A stretch of DNA of 64,000 nt from a virus, in IMG/VR virus record IMGVR_UViG_3300034108_000283, positions 51,897 to 115,896 of that record, one strand, 5' to 3'. A program made the position numbers and the translations under genes. The notes under the pieces were generated by a model. It searched no databases, was not told where the DNA came from, and was given only the letters and a program-made list of their open reading frames with translations. Of this stretch, positions 29,848 to 38,681 are shown one piece after another. Position 1 is the first letter of the stretch. The number at the start of each line of letters is the position of its first letter.

Positions 29848-29900
29848 ACTTAGCTATATAGTGCAAAAAAATATCTGAAGTCTTTTAAATTTATCAAGTT

Positions 29901-29920
29901 TATTTTGTATATTAAAGTAT
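29901..29920 (+). promoter_or_regulatory. Late-type promoter motif L3
   Basis: TATTTTGTATATTAAAGTAT upstream of the scaffold-like gene, followed by the leader AATTAAAAACCAACAAC directly before ATG. Confidence 0.55.
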
Positions 29921-29937
29921 AATTAAAAACCAACAAC

Positions 29938-31203
29938 ATGGAAACAACCAACAATCCAACTGGGGAAACCCAGGTTCTTGATACTACAAAGGTAGATCAA
30001 GTAGATGTAAACATTGATGAGATCTTTGGTATGCCGGGTGCAGAAAGTGTAATGCTTCCTGAAGATGGTAAAGCTGAAGAGAAACCTAAAAATCTATTTT
30101 CTAAAGAAGAAGTAGATACTACGTTCCTTGACAACCCCAAGGCTACTCCTGAAGAAAGACAGGAAGCTAAGGAAAAGAAAGCAGAAGTTGAAGAAACAAT
30201 AGCTGAACTTGATGGCTTAATTTCTCAAGAAGAAGATGCTGGTAACAAAGGTAGACCTAAAGTAGATAAGTCAGGTCTTGCTGAGCTAGCAATTAAAATG
30301 ATTGAGGAAGGTACATTAATTCCTTTTGATGATGATAAACCATTAGAGGATTATACTACTAAAGATTTCAGAGAGTTATTTGAAGCAAACTTCCAAGAAA
30401 GAGAAAATAAAGTTAGAGAAGACACACCAAAAGAATTCTTTAACTCTCTTCCAGAAGAACTTCAAATTGCAGCCAAGTATGTTGCTGACGGAGGTACAGA
30501 TCTTAAAGGTCTGTTTAGAACATTAGCTTATGTAGAAGAAATAGTACAACTAGATCCTACAAGTGAGAATGATCAAGCAGAAATTGCAAGACAGTATTTA
30601 TACGCAACACAATTTGGTACTCCAGAAGAAATTGAATCTGAGATAGATGATTGGGCTGATATGGGTAAACTTGAGCAAAAAGCTAAACAGTTTAAACCTA
30701 AGTTAGATCGTATGCAAGATGAGATTGTAGCAAATCAACTTGCAGAACAAGAAGCTAGAAAAGAACAACAGGCTAAACAAGCTAAACAATATACAGATAA
30801 TGTATATAATACTTTAGCAACTGGTGAGATAAACGGTGTTAAGCTTGACAAAAAAATTCAGAGTATGTTATACTCAGGATTAGTTCAGCCTAACTACCCT
30901 TCAATTTCTGGTAAACAAACAAACATGCTTGGACATTTACTTGAGAAATATCAGTTTATTGAACCAAGACATGATCTTATTGCTGAGGCACTTTGGTTAC
31001 TTGCAGATCCAGATGGATATAAAAGTAAACTAAAAGACCAAGGTGGTAAAGCAGCTGTAGAAAAAACAGTAAGACAATTAAAGACAGAGGAGTCTAGGAA
31101 AATCTCTTCATCTTCTAGTACTGATGAGTATGAAGAACAAAAGAGAGGAACCGCAAAACCTCAAAGAACCATCTCAAGATCTAATATGTTCAAGAGATTT
31201 TAA
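29938..31203 (+). CDS. Acidic scaffold-like protein, 421 aa
   Basis: Highly acidic and helical: long Glu/Lys/Gln coiled coils (residues 55-90, 235-300), few hydrophobic core patterns, and a basic C-terminus (TISRSNMFKRF) that could dock to the coat. Its position between portal and major capsid, with its own promoter and leader, is typical of scaffold proteins. I see no protease motif. It might instead be an internal head protein. Confidence 0.65.
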   Translation: METTNNPTGETQVLDTTKVDQVDVNIDEIFGMPGAESVMLPEDGKAEEKPKNLFSKEEVDTTFLDNPKATPEERQEAKEKKAEVEETIAELDGLISQEEDAGNKGRPKVDKSGLAELAIKMIEEGTLIPFDDDKPLEDYTTKDFRELFEANFQERENKVREDTPKEFFNSLPEELQIAAKYVADGGTDLKGLFRTLAYVEEIVQLDPTSENDQAEIARQYLYATQFGTPEEIESEIDDWADMGKLEQKAKQFKPKLDRMQDEIVANQLAEQEARKEQQAKQAKQYTDNVYNTLATGEINGVKLDKKIQSMLYSGLVQPNYPSISGKQTNMLGHLLEKYQFIEPRHDLIAEALWLLADPDGYKSKLKDQGGKAAVEKTVRQLKTEESRKISSSSSTDEYEEQKRGTAKPQRTISRSNMFKRF

Positions 31204-31231
31204 TTAGTAACAATTTAAATAACAAATAAAA

Positions 31232-32851
31232 ATGGCAACTCCAGTTTTAAACAATGGTATATTTCTACGGGATACCAACTACAATGCTAGTTCACACGTA
31301 GACTCTTACCACTTGGTTAACATGTTGAAGGATGCAGAACCAATGGATCTAGGTCCAGTGGACCTTTGGGCTATGGCTCAAAAGGTAGAAATGCCTCTTT
31401 ACCAAATGTCTAGCTTTGGTGGTAAAAATGTAATTATGGTTGATAACGCTCGTGGTGAGTATAAGTGGCAGACTCCAGTGTCTGTAGACTTAGCTTACAT
31501 CATTGAGGATATTGAACCAGATAACACTTTCAAAGGTGTGGATGGAACAACTTTCCGCCTTAAGTTAAGCCGCAGAGAATTTGGACATGGTGACATCATC
31601 ACATATGACAAATACAATGGAGCTGAGATGTATGTTGTACCTACAGAAGATATCCTTCCTATTGGAGATGGATACATCTATACAGTACAATTAGTAGACA
31701 ATGACAACTACAAATACTTAGACAACAAGTATTTGGCTAATGGTACTAAAGTTTTCCGTAAAGGTTCTGCCCGCGGAGAGTATGGTGAAAGATTTTCTGA
31801 CATCCAAACAAGAGCAGGATTCCGTGAATTCTACAACTTTGTTGGTGGTGCTGAAGCTCACGTTCACTATTCAATCTCTAGCCGTGCTGACTTGATGATC
31901 AAAGGTGGAATGAATGCAGATGGTACAGTTCCTGTAACTGAGATCTGGAGAACATTTGACAAAAACATTGATCCTTCAATTACATCATTAGATGATATGG
32001 TTAAGGTAATGGGTAAAGATAAAGTTAAAAAAGCATTTGACAATGGTGATTTGTCACGTACATTCTTAACTACAATGGAATCTGCTCACTTAGCTAAAGT
32101 TGCTACTGACATTGAAACTTACTTAATGTGGGGACAAGGAGGTAGAGTACGTCAAGATGGTCCAGATGATATCAGATTGTCTGTAGGTCTTTGGAAACAG
32201 TTGGATAACTCTTTCAAAAGAGTATACAACAAAAATAACTTTACACTTGATTTGTTCCGTGGAGAGATCTACAACTTCTTCAATGGTAAGGTTGAGTTCC
32301 AAGGTCCAGATCCAAAACGCTCACTAGTTGTACAAACTGGTATGGGTGGTATGCGTATGGTAAATGAAGCTATCAAAAGAGAAGCAGTATCTTCAGGTCT
32401 ATTGATTCAGGCTGCTGATATCGGTGCAATCACTGGTAAAGGTATGGACTTGAACTTTGGATTTGCATACACTTCTTATGTGATTCCTTTCTTGGCAAAT
32501 GTTAAGTTTGTATTGAACCCAGCATTTGACAATGTTCATACAAATGATATTGAGAACCCGATCATTGATGGTTTCCCATTATCTTCTTACTCATTCATTA
32601 TCTTTGATATCACTGACAATACTAATGACAACATTTTCTTGTTGAAATTGTCTTGGGATAATCAATTGAAATGGTGGTATCAAAATGGTACTATGGACTA
32701 CATGGGACGTACACAAGGATTCCAGTCTTCTGGACAATTCAATGGGTACCGTGTTATGATGTCTCAAACAATGCCAGCTATCTGGGTTAAGGATCCAACT
32801 AAAGTCCTTAAGATTGTTATGAGAAACCCAATCACTGGTGGATCATTCTAA
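31232..32851 (+). CDS. Major capsid protein, 539 aa
   Basis: Large, uncharged-balance beta/alpha protein between scaffold-like and head genes, with its own terminator at 32871-32898, as expected for the most abundant product. Segments such as IIEDIEPDNTFKGVDG and KVATDIETYLMWGQGGRV, and the long central helix followed by beta strands, are compatible with an HK97 fold of crAss-like size. The N-terminus has no obvious cleaved delta domain. Codon use contains more C-ending codons (TTC, AAC, CGT) than its neighbours, consistent with high expression. Confidence 0.75.
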   Translation: MATPVLNNGIFLRDTNYNASSHVDSYHLVNMLKDAEPMDLGPVDLWAMAQKVEMPLYQMSSFGGKNVIMVDNARGEYKWQTPVSVDLAYIIEDIEPDNTFKGVDGTTFRLKLSRREFGHGDIITYDKYNGAEMYVVPTEDILPIGDGYIYTVQLVDNDNYKYLDNKYLANGTKVFRKGSARGEYGERFSDIQTRAGFREFYNFVGGAEAHVHYSISSRADLMIKGGMNADGTVPVTEIWRTFDKNIDPSITSLDDMVKVMGKDKVKKAFDNGDLSRTFLTTMESAHLAKVATDIETYLMWGQGGRVRQDGPDDIRLSVGLWKQLDNSFKRVYNKNNFTLDLFRGEIYNFFNGKVEFQGPDPKRSLVVQTGMGGMRMVNEAIKREAVSSGLLIQAADIGAITGKGMDLNFGFAYTSYVIPFLANVKFVLNPAFDNVHTNDIENPIIDGFPLSSYSFIIFDITDNTNDNIFLLKLSWDNQLKWWYQNGTMDYMGRTQGFQSSGQFNGYRVMMSQTMPAIWVKDPTKVLKIVMRNPITGGSF

Positions 32852-32870
32852 CCAGGACACTATAAAAACA

Positions 32871-32898
32871 GGGAGGGGGAAACTCCTCCCTTTTTTTT
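32871..32898 (+). terminator. Intrinsic terminator after capsid gene
   Basis: GGGAGG/CCTCCC stem (32871-32876 with 32885-32890) and eight T residues. Confidence 0.85.
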
Positions 32899-32946
32899 AA
32901 TTAAAAAAAGTATTAAATTTAACCAACAAAATAAAAACCAACAACA

Positions 32947-33963
32947 ATGGAAAATTTCACAATGGTTGAGACCGGTAAGGGCTCAGTAAGAAAAACGGCT
33001 ATTGCAGTCCGTCCGTTCTTTGACAGTAGATCTTCTAACATGGGATTAGAAGAATATGGTATGACTCTATTTGATGGAGTTACCCATACAGAGCAACTTG
33101 CTTGCTTAGAAAACAATGGTGTGACTAGGTATATCACTGGTCTTAATGAATATGCACCAGAGATAAAACTATTAGATTCTGATACAAGAGAATCTAAAGT
33201 AAAAGCAATCAGAGAAGCTGTAGCTGAACTTGAAAAAGAATTAGCTGCAAATATGCTTAATCCTGAAGACATAGATTTTTGGAATAAAGTAAAATTACTT
33301 TCTCCAAGTAACTCTGACTTCTGGAATAAAATTACATTAGCTTGTGGTAATGAACCAGTATACTTGGATCCAAAAGATCCATTTGATAGAATCAAGCTTT
33401 ATGCTATTGAAGCCGGTGGCTTTTCAATTGTAGCAAAAAGTTTTGATGATGCTAGATCAAAACCAGTACCACCAAAGTTTTATCTTGATAAAGAAGAAGA
33501 AACTGTAATGGTAAGAACTGAATACAAGAAGTTGCGTAACAAAGCACTTTCTGAACTTCAGAAATTATTTGACAAAAACAGTACTAAGTTATTCTACATT
33601 GCTAAAGTTGTAGATATCAGTAGTACACAATATAGAAAGTCTACACCAAATGATGTTATATATGAGAACATGGACTTATACATCAATGGTGAAGGTGGAG
33701 AAACCAACAAAGAAAGAGCTGCTAAATCATTTATGGAAGCAGCAAATATGGACATGGAAGCACTAAAAATTAAATCAATTGTACGTGATTCCAGTTTTTT
33801 TAAGTATATTATAAGTAAGCCAGATGGTTATTTATATCATAGTAAGTCTAGTAGCTTACTTGGTAGAAATGTATCAGATGTTATTGAGTACTTGAAGAAC
33901 CCTCTAAATGAGGATATTTTAAAAGATCTCAATGCTGCTTGTGAGAAGTATTGGAACTCTTAA
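32947..33963 (+). CDS. Head-associated protein, 338 aa
   Basis: A 338-residue alpha/beta protein directly after the capsid gene with leader AAAACCAACAACA before ATG. It contains GMTLFDGVTHTEQLACLE, several Phe/Trp-rich segments (DFWNKV, DFWNKI repeated at about residues 102 and 117) and a helical C-terminus. A minor head or vertex protein is likely from position. A late-motif match lies inside the gene at 33795-33816. Confidence 0.65.
   Translation: MENFTMVETGKGSVRKTAIAVRPFFDSRSSNMGLEEYGMTLFDGVTHTEQLACLENNGVTRYITGLNEYAPEIKLLDSDTRESKVKAIREAVAELEKELAANMLNPEDIDFWNKVKLLSPSNSDFWNKITLACGNEPVYLDPKDPFDRIKLYAIEAGGFSIVAKSFDDARSKPVPPKFYLDKEEETVMVRTEYKKLRNKALSELQKLFDKNSTKLFYIAKVVDISSTQYRKSTPNDVIYENMDLYINGEGGETNKERAAKSFMEAANMDMEALKIKSIVRDSSFFKYIISKPDGYLYHSKSSSLLGRNVSDVIEYLKNPLNEDILKDLNAACEKYWNS
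33795..33816 (+). promoter_or_regulatory. Internal late-type promoter motif
   Basis: TTTTTTTAAGTATATTATAA followed by GT inside the coding region of the 32947 gene, about 160 nt before the basic protein cluster. It may be coincidental in AT-rich DNA. Confidence 0.3.
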
Positions 33964-33975
33964 ATTTAAAATAAA

Positions 33976-35388
33976 ATGGCAAATAAAAAAACTACTACTA
34001 AGTCTAATACAAAGTCTGGTAGTAACTCTAATTCTACTATCAAACCAGCTAGTGGTAAGATAGTTCCTGTTAGTGGTAAGATACAACCTGTTAGTTATAA
34101 ACCGGCAGGATCATCTGTAAAGAAATCTACTAGCAGTAAACCTTCTAGCAGTAAGCCTTCTACATCTAATACAGCAAAATCTAAAGTAACAGATAAAAAA
34201 GTTGTTAAAAAAGATGGGCAAACAACTGTAACTTATAAAACTCCTTATAAAGGAGTTATTGGTACATATCCTTCTAAAGTTAGGAAGATATATGATAGTA
34301 AAGGTAATCTTATAAAAGGTAATCAGCGGGTTGAAGGTAGTTATGGATCTTATAAAGATATTGGTATCAAAGGTAGCAAAAAAGCTGCACCTATTAAGAA
34401 GACAACTCCTAAGCCAAGTGCTCCTGCTAAAACAGCTCCTAAAAAAACTAGTACTCCTAAATATGTAGAGCCAGGTACTAAAGAGTATTGGGCAATGACT
34501 CCAGACCAAAGGAATGCTAATACAATGATTAATGTAAAAGAAAGCATTAGTGGAGGTCCTAAGAAAACAACAACAACTAAGAAGTCTACTACTCCAAGCA
34601 AACCTACACCTAGAATAGCTAAAGCTCCAGAAAAGAAACCTATAGTTAGTGGTAAAAATGTTACTTCAAAACAAGGAGCAGCAAAAATCAAAGGTATTGT
34701 AGAAGGTTTGGAAAGACCAACTGCAAAGAAGACAACTACTAAAGCAAAACCAGTAGCACCTAAAATGGCTACAACTATTGGTTCTGCAAAAGTTTCTGTA
34801 CCTTCTAAAGGTAAAGTTAAAATAGAACCAAACTTAGGTAAACCAAAATCATTTACACCACCTAAGACTGAGACTAAACCTAAAGTACAAACTGCGCCAA
34901 AACCAGAACCAAAACCTGAACCAATCAGAATGGAAATGATTCCATTGGCAACAGTAGCTAAACAACTTTCAGATTCTCAGCGTGAAAAACTTCCTTCAAC
35001 TATTGAAATTCCTAAGTCTGTAGCAACAACTGCTAAAACTCCTGCACCAGCAGAAGAGAAAAAAGGTTTGTTTGCAAGAATGAAAGAGAGAAGAGAAGAA
35101 AGAAGAGCTGAGAGAAAAGCTGAGAAAGAAGCTGAAAAAACTGCAACAGCAAAAATGAAAAAAGGAGGAATTATGAAAAAGTATAAAACAGGTGGGATGG
35201 TAAATCCTAATGCTAATTTACAAGCTGCTAAAAAAGCTGGTAGCAAAGGTGTTATGCATAGTTTAAGTGCTAAAGCAATAGTACAAAAAATAGCTAAAGG
35301 TAGATCAGGTGGAACTAGTGCAGCTCCTAAAACTGCAACACCTAAAGCTAAGTATGGTATGTCAATGACAAAAATGAAAAAGAAGTAA
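33976..35388 (+). CDS. Histone H1-like low-complexity basic protein, 470 aa
   Basis: Composed largely of Lys, Thr, Pro, Ala and Ser in runs such as KKTTTKSNTKSG, KKTTPKPSAPAKTAPKK and TTKAKPVAPKMATT, resembling histone H1 tails or eukaryote-like Lys/Ala/Pro proteins. A short ordered part lies around residues 75-125. Near residue 395 KMKKGGIMKKYKTGGMVNP carries two x-GG motifs. It may condense DNA in the head or neutralise charge; the stop overlaps the next start. Confidence 0.7.
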   Translation: MANKKTTTKSNTKSGSNSNSTIKPASGKIVPVSGKIQPVSYKPAGSSVKKSTSSKPSSSKPSTSNTAKSKVTDKKVVKKDGQTTVTYKTPYKGVIGTYPSKVRKIYDSKGNLIKGNQRVEGSYGSYKDIGIKGSKKAAPIKKTTPKPSAPAKTAPKKTSTPKYVEPGTKEYWAMTPDQRNANTMINVKESISGGPKKTTTTKKSTTPSKPTPRIAKAPEKKPIVSGKNVTSKQGAAKIKGIVEGLERPTAKKTTTKAKPVAPKMATTIGSAKVSVPSKGKVKIEPNLGKPKSFTPPKTETKPKVQTAPKPEPKPEPIRMEMIPLATVAKQLSDSQREKLPSTIEIPKSVATTAKTPAPAEEKKGLFARMKERREERRAERKAEKEAEKTATAKMKKGGIMKKYKTGGMVNPNANLQAAKKAGSKGVMHSLSAKAIVQKIAKGRSGGTSAAPKTATPKAKYGMSMTKMKKK

Positions 35389-35726
35389 TGCCAAAAGATT
35401 CTTGCTATCATAGTGTAAAAGCACGGTATGCCGTGTTCCCTTCAGCTAGGGCTTCTCAAGCTATTGCCAAATGCCGTAAAGGTAAAGGTCAAGTAAGAAA
35501 GACTACTAAGGGCACTGAACTAAAAAGATGGCAAGCAGAAAAATGGCAAGATACAAAATCTGGAAAACCTTGTGGTGCCGGTGGTAAAAATGAATACTGC
35601 CGGCCTACAAGAAAAGTATCTAAGGATACACCAAAGACTAAGTATGAACTGACTCCTTCTAAACTAGCTGCTAAGAAAGCTGAGAAGTCTAGAGTAGGTA
35701 TGGGAAGAAGAGTTAAAAAAGTATAA
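35388..35726 (+). CDS. DUF5872-like basic protein, 112 aa
   Basis: Opens MPKDSCYHSVKARYAVFPSA, then KRWQAEKWQDTKSGKPCG and EYCRPTRKVSKDTPKT. The K-R-W-x-x-E-K-W-x-x-x-x-S-G-K-P-C pattern resembles the DUF5872 group of small basic virus proteins. Four to five Cys suggest a metal site. Basic (pI high by inspection). Probably a DNA- or RNA-associated virion protein. Confidence 0.65.
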   Translation: MPKDSCYHSVKARYAVFPSARASQAIAKCRKGKGQVRKTTKGTELKRWQAEKWQDTKSGKPCGAGGKNEYCRPTRKVSKDTPKTKYELTPSKLAAKKAEKSRVGMGRRVKKV

Positions 35727-35744
35727 CTTTTAAAATTAAATATT

Positions 35745-36413
35745 ATGAAATCTTGTGTACCAAAAAACTGTATAGTTGGGGAAACATGGAATCGACAAAC
35801 CTGTAAATGTGAAGAAAAACCATTACAAAGATCTGGGGTTGCAGTAAAAGCATCTCCAAAATCTGTTACAAAAAAACCTAAATTATTTAATAAAGGTGGA
35901 ATGGTAAAGTATGATGCAGGTGGTTCAACATCTGCTGTTAAACCTGAAGGTAAACGTTATACATCTGTTAAACCTGAAGGTAAACGTTATACATCTTTGT
36001 CTAAAGGTAATCCTAATTTAAAGCCTATGCCTAAACCTATGCCTAAACCAGGAGAAAAACCAATACCTGCAAAAGCAGGTGCTAAAGGAACTGGTACATA
36101 TTATGGACCAGGACCAAAACCTTTAGCAGGTGGTAATAAAAAGATTGTGACTAAAGTTGAGAGTTCAAATAAAACCCGTCCAACTACTGTTACTAAAAAA
36201 ACAACTAGTGCTGTTAAAAAACCAGCAAAACCTAAATTGCAATCTGATGAAAAAATAATGGATACAGCTAGATATATTTCACAAGGAATTAAAGATGTAT
36301 ATAATTCACAAGTTGAAGGTATAAAAAAGTCTCCAGGATATAAAGCATATAAATATGTTAAAAATGCAATGGGTTATAAAAAAGGTGGTATGACTAAAAC
36401 TAAGAAAAAATAA
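35745..36413 (+). CDS. Basic GG-motif protein with tandem repeat, 222 aa
   Basis: An N-terminal Cys cluster (CVPKNCIVGETWNRQTCKC) is followed by LFNKGGMVKYDAGGSTS, two exact copies of the 12-residue repeat SAVKPEGKRYTS-like (36-nt tandem DNA repeat at about 35931-35998), a Pro/Lys linker (PMPKPMPKPGEKP) and a C-terminal YKKGGMTKTKKK. The low-complexity, basic character and x-GG motifs place it with its neighbours as a likely internal virion protein. Confidence 0.65.
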   Translation: MKSCVPKNCIVGETWNRQTCKCEEKPLQRSGVAVKASPKSVTKKPKLFNKGGMVKYDAGGSTSAVKPEGKRYTSVKPEGKRYTSLSKGNPNLKPMPKPMPKPGEKPIPAKAGAKGTGTYYGPGPKPLAGGNKKIVTKVESSNKTRPTTVTKKTTSAVKKPAKPKLQSDEKIMDTARYISQGIKDVYNSQVEGIKKSPGYKAYKYVKNAMGYKKGGMTKTKKK

Positions 36414-36415
36414 TC

Positions 36416-36682
36416 ATGGCACAGGCAAAAACTAAGAAAGTAAAAGTTACTGCCGGTGGTGAAAAGCATGTAGTATACAAAAAGACTACTAAGAAAGGAG
36501 AAGGAAAGGTTGGCAATATAATGGTCAACCATCCTACCAAAGATAAAGGTCAGTGGGATACAATAGATCTTACTGCAAAAGGTAGAGCTAAGACTGTTAA
36601 ACAAGGAGTAGCAGCTACAAAGAAATGGCATAAGGATAACCCGGATTATAAATATAAAGGTAAAGGTAATGGCAAAAAGTAG
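36416..36682 (+). CDS. Small basic protein, 88 aa
   Basis: A Lys-rich protein with a compact folded-looking core (GKVGNIMVNHPTKDKGQWDTIDLTAKG, residues about 30-58). It starts 2 nt after the preceding stop and overlaps the following start by 14 nt. No family recognised with confidence. Confidence 0.65.
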   Translation: MAQAKTKKVKVTAGGEKHVVYKKTTKKGEGKVGNIMVNHPTKDKGQWDTIDLTAKGRAKTVKQGVAATKKWHKDNPDYKYKGKGNGKK

Positions 36683-37016
36683 AGCACAACAAGCAGCAAT
36701 AGCTATCTCAATGAAGAAAGCTGGTAAAAAACCTAAGAGTTTACCAAAAGCTCAGAATGGTAAAATTGTAAAACCGACTGCAGATAGCACTGGTTATTAC
36801 AAGAAAGAAATAAAAGGTTATGACCAACTTATTAAAAGTGAACCAAATACACCAATAGGAAAATCTAATAAGTTAGGCTATATGGATGCTAAAAGTAAAG
36901 CTTATAGTAATCTAAATAGACAATCATTAAAAGGTAAACCAGGTTATGATAAAAATGGTTTTCCTATTAAAAAATCAACTACTAAAAAGAAAACAACTAC
37001 TAAAAAGAAAGGATAA
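36669..37016 (+). CDS. Small basic protein, 115 aa
   Basis: Starts MAKSRAQQAAIAISMKKAGKKPKSL, a helical basic segment, with a Lys/Thr-rich C-terminus (KKKTTTKKKG). The TAATG overlap with the next gene continues the tightly packed cluster. A nucleic-acid-binding internal protein is likely. Confidence 0.65.
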   Translation: MAKSRAQQAAIAISMKKAGKKPKSLPKAQNGKIVKPTADSTGYYKKEIKGYDQLIKSEPNTPIGKSNKLGYMDAKSKAYSNLNRQSLKGKPGYDKNGFPIKKSTTKKKTTTKKKG

Positions 37017-37288
37017 TGGCAAAGTCACCTGCTTGGACAAGATCTGAAGGTAAAAATAAGACAGGAGGTCTTAATGCTAAAGGAGTAGCTAGTTATAGAA
37101 AAGCTAATCCTGGTAGTAAACTTAAGACAGCTGTAACTACTAAACCTTCTAAGCTTAAAGCTGGAAGTAAAGATGCTAAGAGACGTAAGAGTTTCTGTGC
37201 TAGAATGTCTGGGATGCCTGGACCTATGAAAGATGAAAAAGGAAGACCTACAAGAAAAGCTCTTTCTTTAAGAAAATGGAACTGTTAA
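37016..37288 (+). CDS. DUF6321-like basic protein, 90 aa
   Basis: Pattern SPAWTRSEGKNKTGGLNAKGVASYRKANPG then RRKSFCARMSGMPGPM...RKALSLRKWNC matches the small basic phage/algal-virus family I know as DUF6321. Conserved Trp, Cys and Arg residues suggest a folded DNA-binding core with a metal site. Part of the basic cluster. Confidence 0.7.
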   Translation: MAKSPAWTRSEGKNKTGGLNAKGVASYRKANPGSKLKTAVTTKPSKLKAGSKDAKRRKSFCARMSGMPGPMKDEKGRPTRKALSLRKWNC

Positions 37289-37300
37289 AATATATATAAA

Positions 37301-37978
37301 ATGAAAACTTGTAAAACTGGATGTGGTGGCAAAATGAAAGCCGGAGGATCTGTAAAGAAAGTAAAGAAAATGGCTACTGGTGGTCAAGCTCTAAATAAAG
37401 CTAAAGGATTTGCTCCTGCACAAAAAGGTGGTGACAATGTATCTAAACAAATTTATGGTATACCAAATGCTGGTACTACTGGACCAAACAGAACTGCTGG
37501 ATATGACTACAAAAAAGGTGGTTCTATTAAAAAAATGAAAGCTGGCGGTCGTTCAAACCCATGTCCAAAAGGATACCATTTGGAGGGAGGAATATGTAGA
37601 GAAAATATTCTTCATAGTTTAGGTTCTAAACTTGGTGTAGGTACTGTAGTTACCGGTGCACTTGGTATTGCTGGTAAATACATCGGTGATAAAATAAAAG
37701 AAAAAAAGGCTGCAAAGAAAGAAGCTGAAGAAAAAAAGAAAAAAGCTGCAGAAACTCCAAAAGCTAAATTTGGTGCATCTGTTGGTGTAAAAGCTTCTTG
37801 TAAGCAAGGCATGGTTAGAGGTGCCGATGGTAACTGTGTAATGTCTAGACCTAAGTTTAAATCAGGTGGTTCATTAAAACCGGTTAATAAATCTGCTAAC
37901 CCCGGACTTGCTAAACTTCCTACAGCTGTAAGAAACAACATGGGCTACATGAAAAAAGGTGGTGTTAAGAAAAAATAG
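37301..37978 (+). CDS. Basic GG-motif protein, 225 aa
   Basis: Five or more x-GG motifs (KMKAGGSVKK, KMATGGQAL, YKKGGSIKK, FKSGGSLKP, YMKKGGVKKK), Cys pairs near both termini, and one hydrophobic helix (GTVVTGALGIAGKYIGDKI, about residues 114-132) followed by a Lys/Ala coiled coil. The membrane-active helix in a basic virion-like protein suggests an ejected protein. Function inferred. Confidence 0.65.
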   Translation: MKTCKTGCGGKMKAGGSVKKVKKMATGGQALNKAKGFAPAQKGGDNVSKQIYGIPNAGTTGPNRTAGYDYKKGGSIKKMKAGGRSNPCPKGYHLEGGICRENILHSLGSKLGVGTVVTGALGIAGKYIGDKIKEKKAAKKEAEEKKKKAAETPKAKFGASVGVKASCKQGMVRGADGNCVMSRPKFKSGGSLKPVNKSANPGLAKLPTAVRNNMGYMKKGGVKKK

Positions 37979-37980
37979 TC

Positions 37981-38145
37981 ATGGCAACTAAAAAGAAGTC
38001 AGATAAAAATTGGATACAGAAAGCTACAGCTTCTATAAAAAGAAGAGGTACTGCCGGTAAGTGTACTCCAATAACTAAACCTGGTTGTACAGGGAAAGCT
38101 AAAGCTTTAGCTAAGACTTTTAAAAAAATAAGTAAGAATAAATAA
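37981..38145 (+). CDS. Small basic protein, 54 aa
   Basis: A 54-codon ATG-to-TAA frame (MATKKKSDKNWIQKATASIKRRG...), with GKCTPITKPGCTGKAKALAKTF in the middle. This K-W-I-Q-K-A...R-G-T-x-G-x-C-T pattern is common to tiny basic phage proteins. Its stop overlaps the ATG of the endonuclease gene. Confidence 0.65.
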   Translation: MATKKKSDKNWIQKATASIKRRGTAGKCTPITKPGCTGKAKALAKTFKKISKNK

Positions 38146-38657
38146 TGAAAACTAACGGTGTCAGATACGGTATTAAATCATCTAAGCCTTATGAAATAAA
38201 CAGAAGAGCTAAAAGAAAAAATATTACTGTAGAAGAATTAATAGTTTTAGAAAAAGAAGAACAAGAAAAAATTGATAATGGTTATACATTTTGTAATAGA
38301 TGTAAAGAATGGAAAATATTTGGAAAAGCTAAAACATACTGTAAAGAGTGTTGCTCAAATAATACAAGAAATAGTTATAACTATGAAAAACAAAGAGCAT
38401 ATATTCTTAAAAAGAAGTATGGTATTACTTGTGAAAAATATGATGAAATGTTACATGAACAAAATTACAAATGTTACATTTGTCAAAAACATGAAGATAA
38501 GTTAGACAGATCTTTAGCTGTAGATCATTGTCACACAACTGGTAAAGTAAGAGGTTTATTATGTGGAAACTGTAATAGATTTCTTGGACAAATAAATGAT
38601 GATATAATTGTAGCAAATAGGTTGGTTAATTATCTTATTAAATATAAAAACATTTAA
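38145..38657 (+). CDS. Recombination endonuclease VII-like HNH nuclease, 170 aa
   Basis: The C-terminal half has C110-x2-C113, DHCH (127-130), TTGKVRGLLCGNCN (131-144) and GQINDD, the zinc-containing His-Me finger pattern of T4 endonuclease VII. The N-terminal half has an extra Cys cluster (C50-x2-C53, C66, C69, C70), likely a second zinc site. Endonuclease VII resolves branched DNA before packaging; freestanding homing endonucleases share the fold. A following mini-ORF ATG-GCT-AAA-AAT-AGA-TAA (38662-38679) may be debris from insertion. Confidence 0.85.
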   Translation: MKTNGVRYGIKSSKPYEINRRAKRKNITVEELIVLEKEEQEKIDNGYTFCNRCKEWKIFGKAKTYCKECCSNNTRNSYNYEKQRAYILKKKYGITCEKYDEMLHEQNYKCYICQKHEDKLDRSLAVDHCHTTGKVRGLLCGNCNRFLGQINDDIIVANRLVNYLIKYKNI

Positions 38658-38681
38658 GAAAATGGCTAAAAATAGATAATC

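Noticed and set aside
34111-35411. Minus-strand ORFs of 110-145 codons in the basic cluster
   Set aside because: Antisense to the Lys-rich 470-residue gene; AAA/ACT-rich coding on one strand leaves the other strand free of stops.
35931-35998. 36-nt tandem repeat as a recombination or regulatory site
   Set aside because: It is in frame inside a low-complexity protein gene (two copies of a 12-residue repeat) and is better explained as coding repeat slippage.
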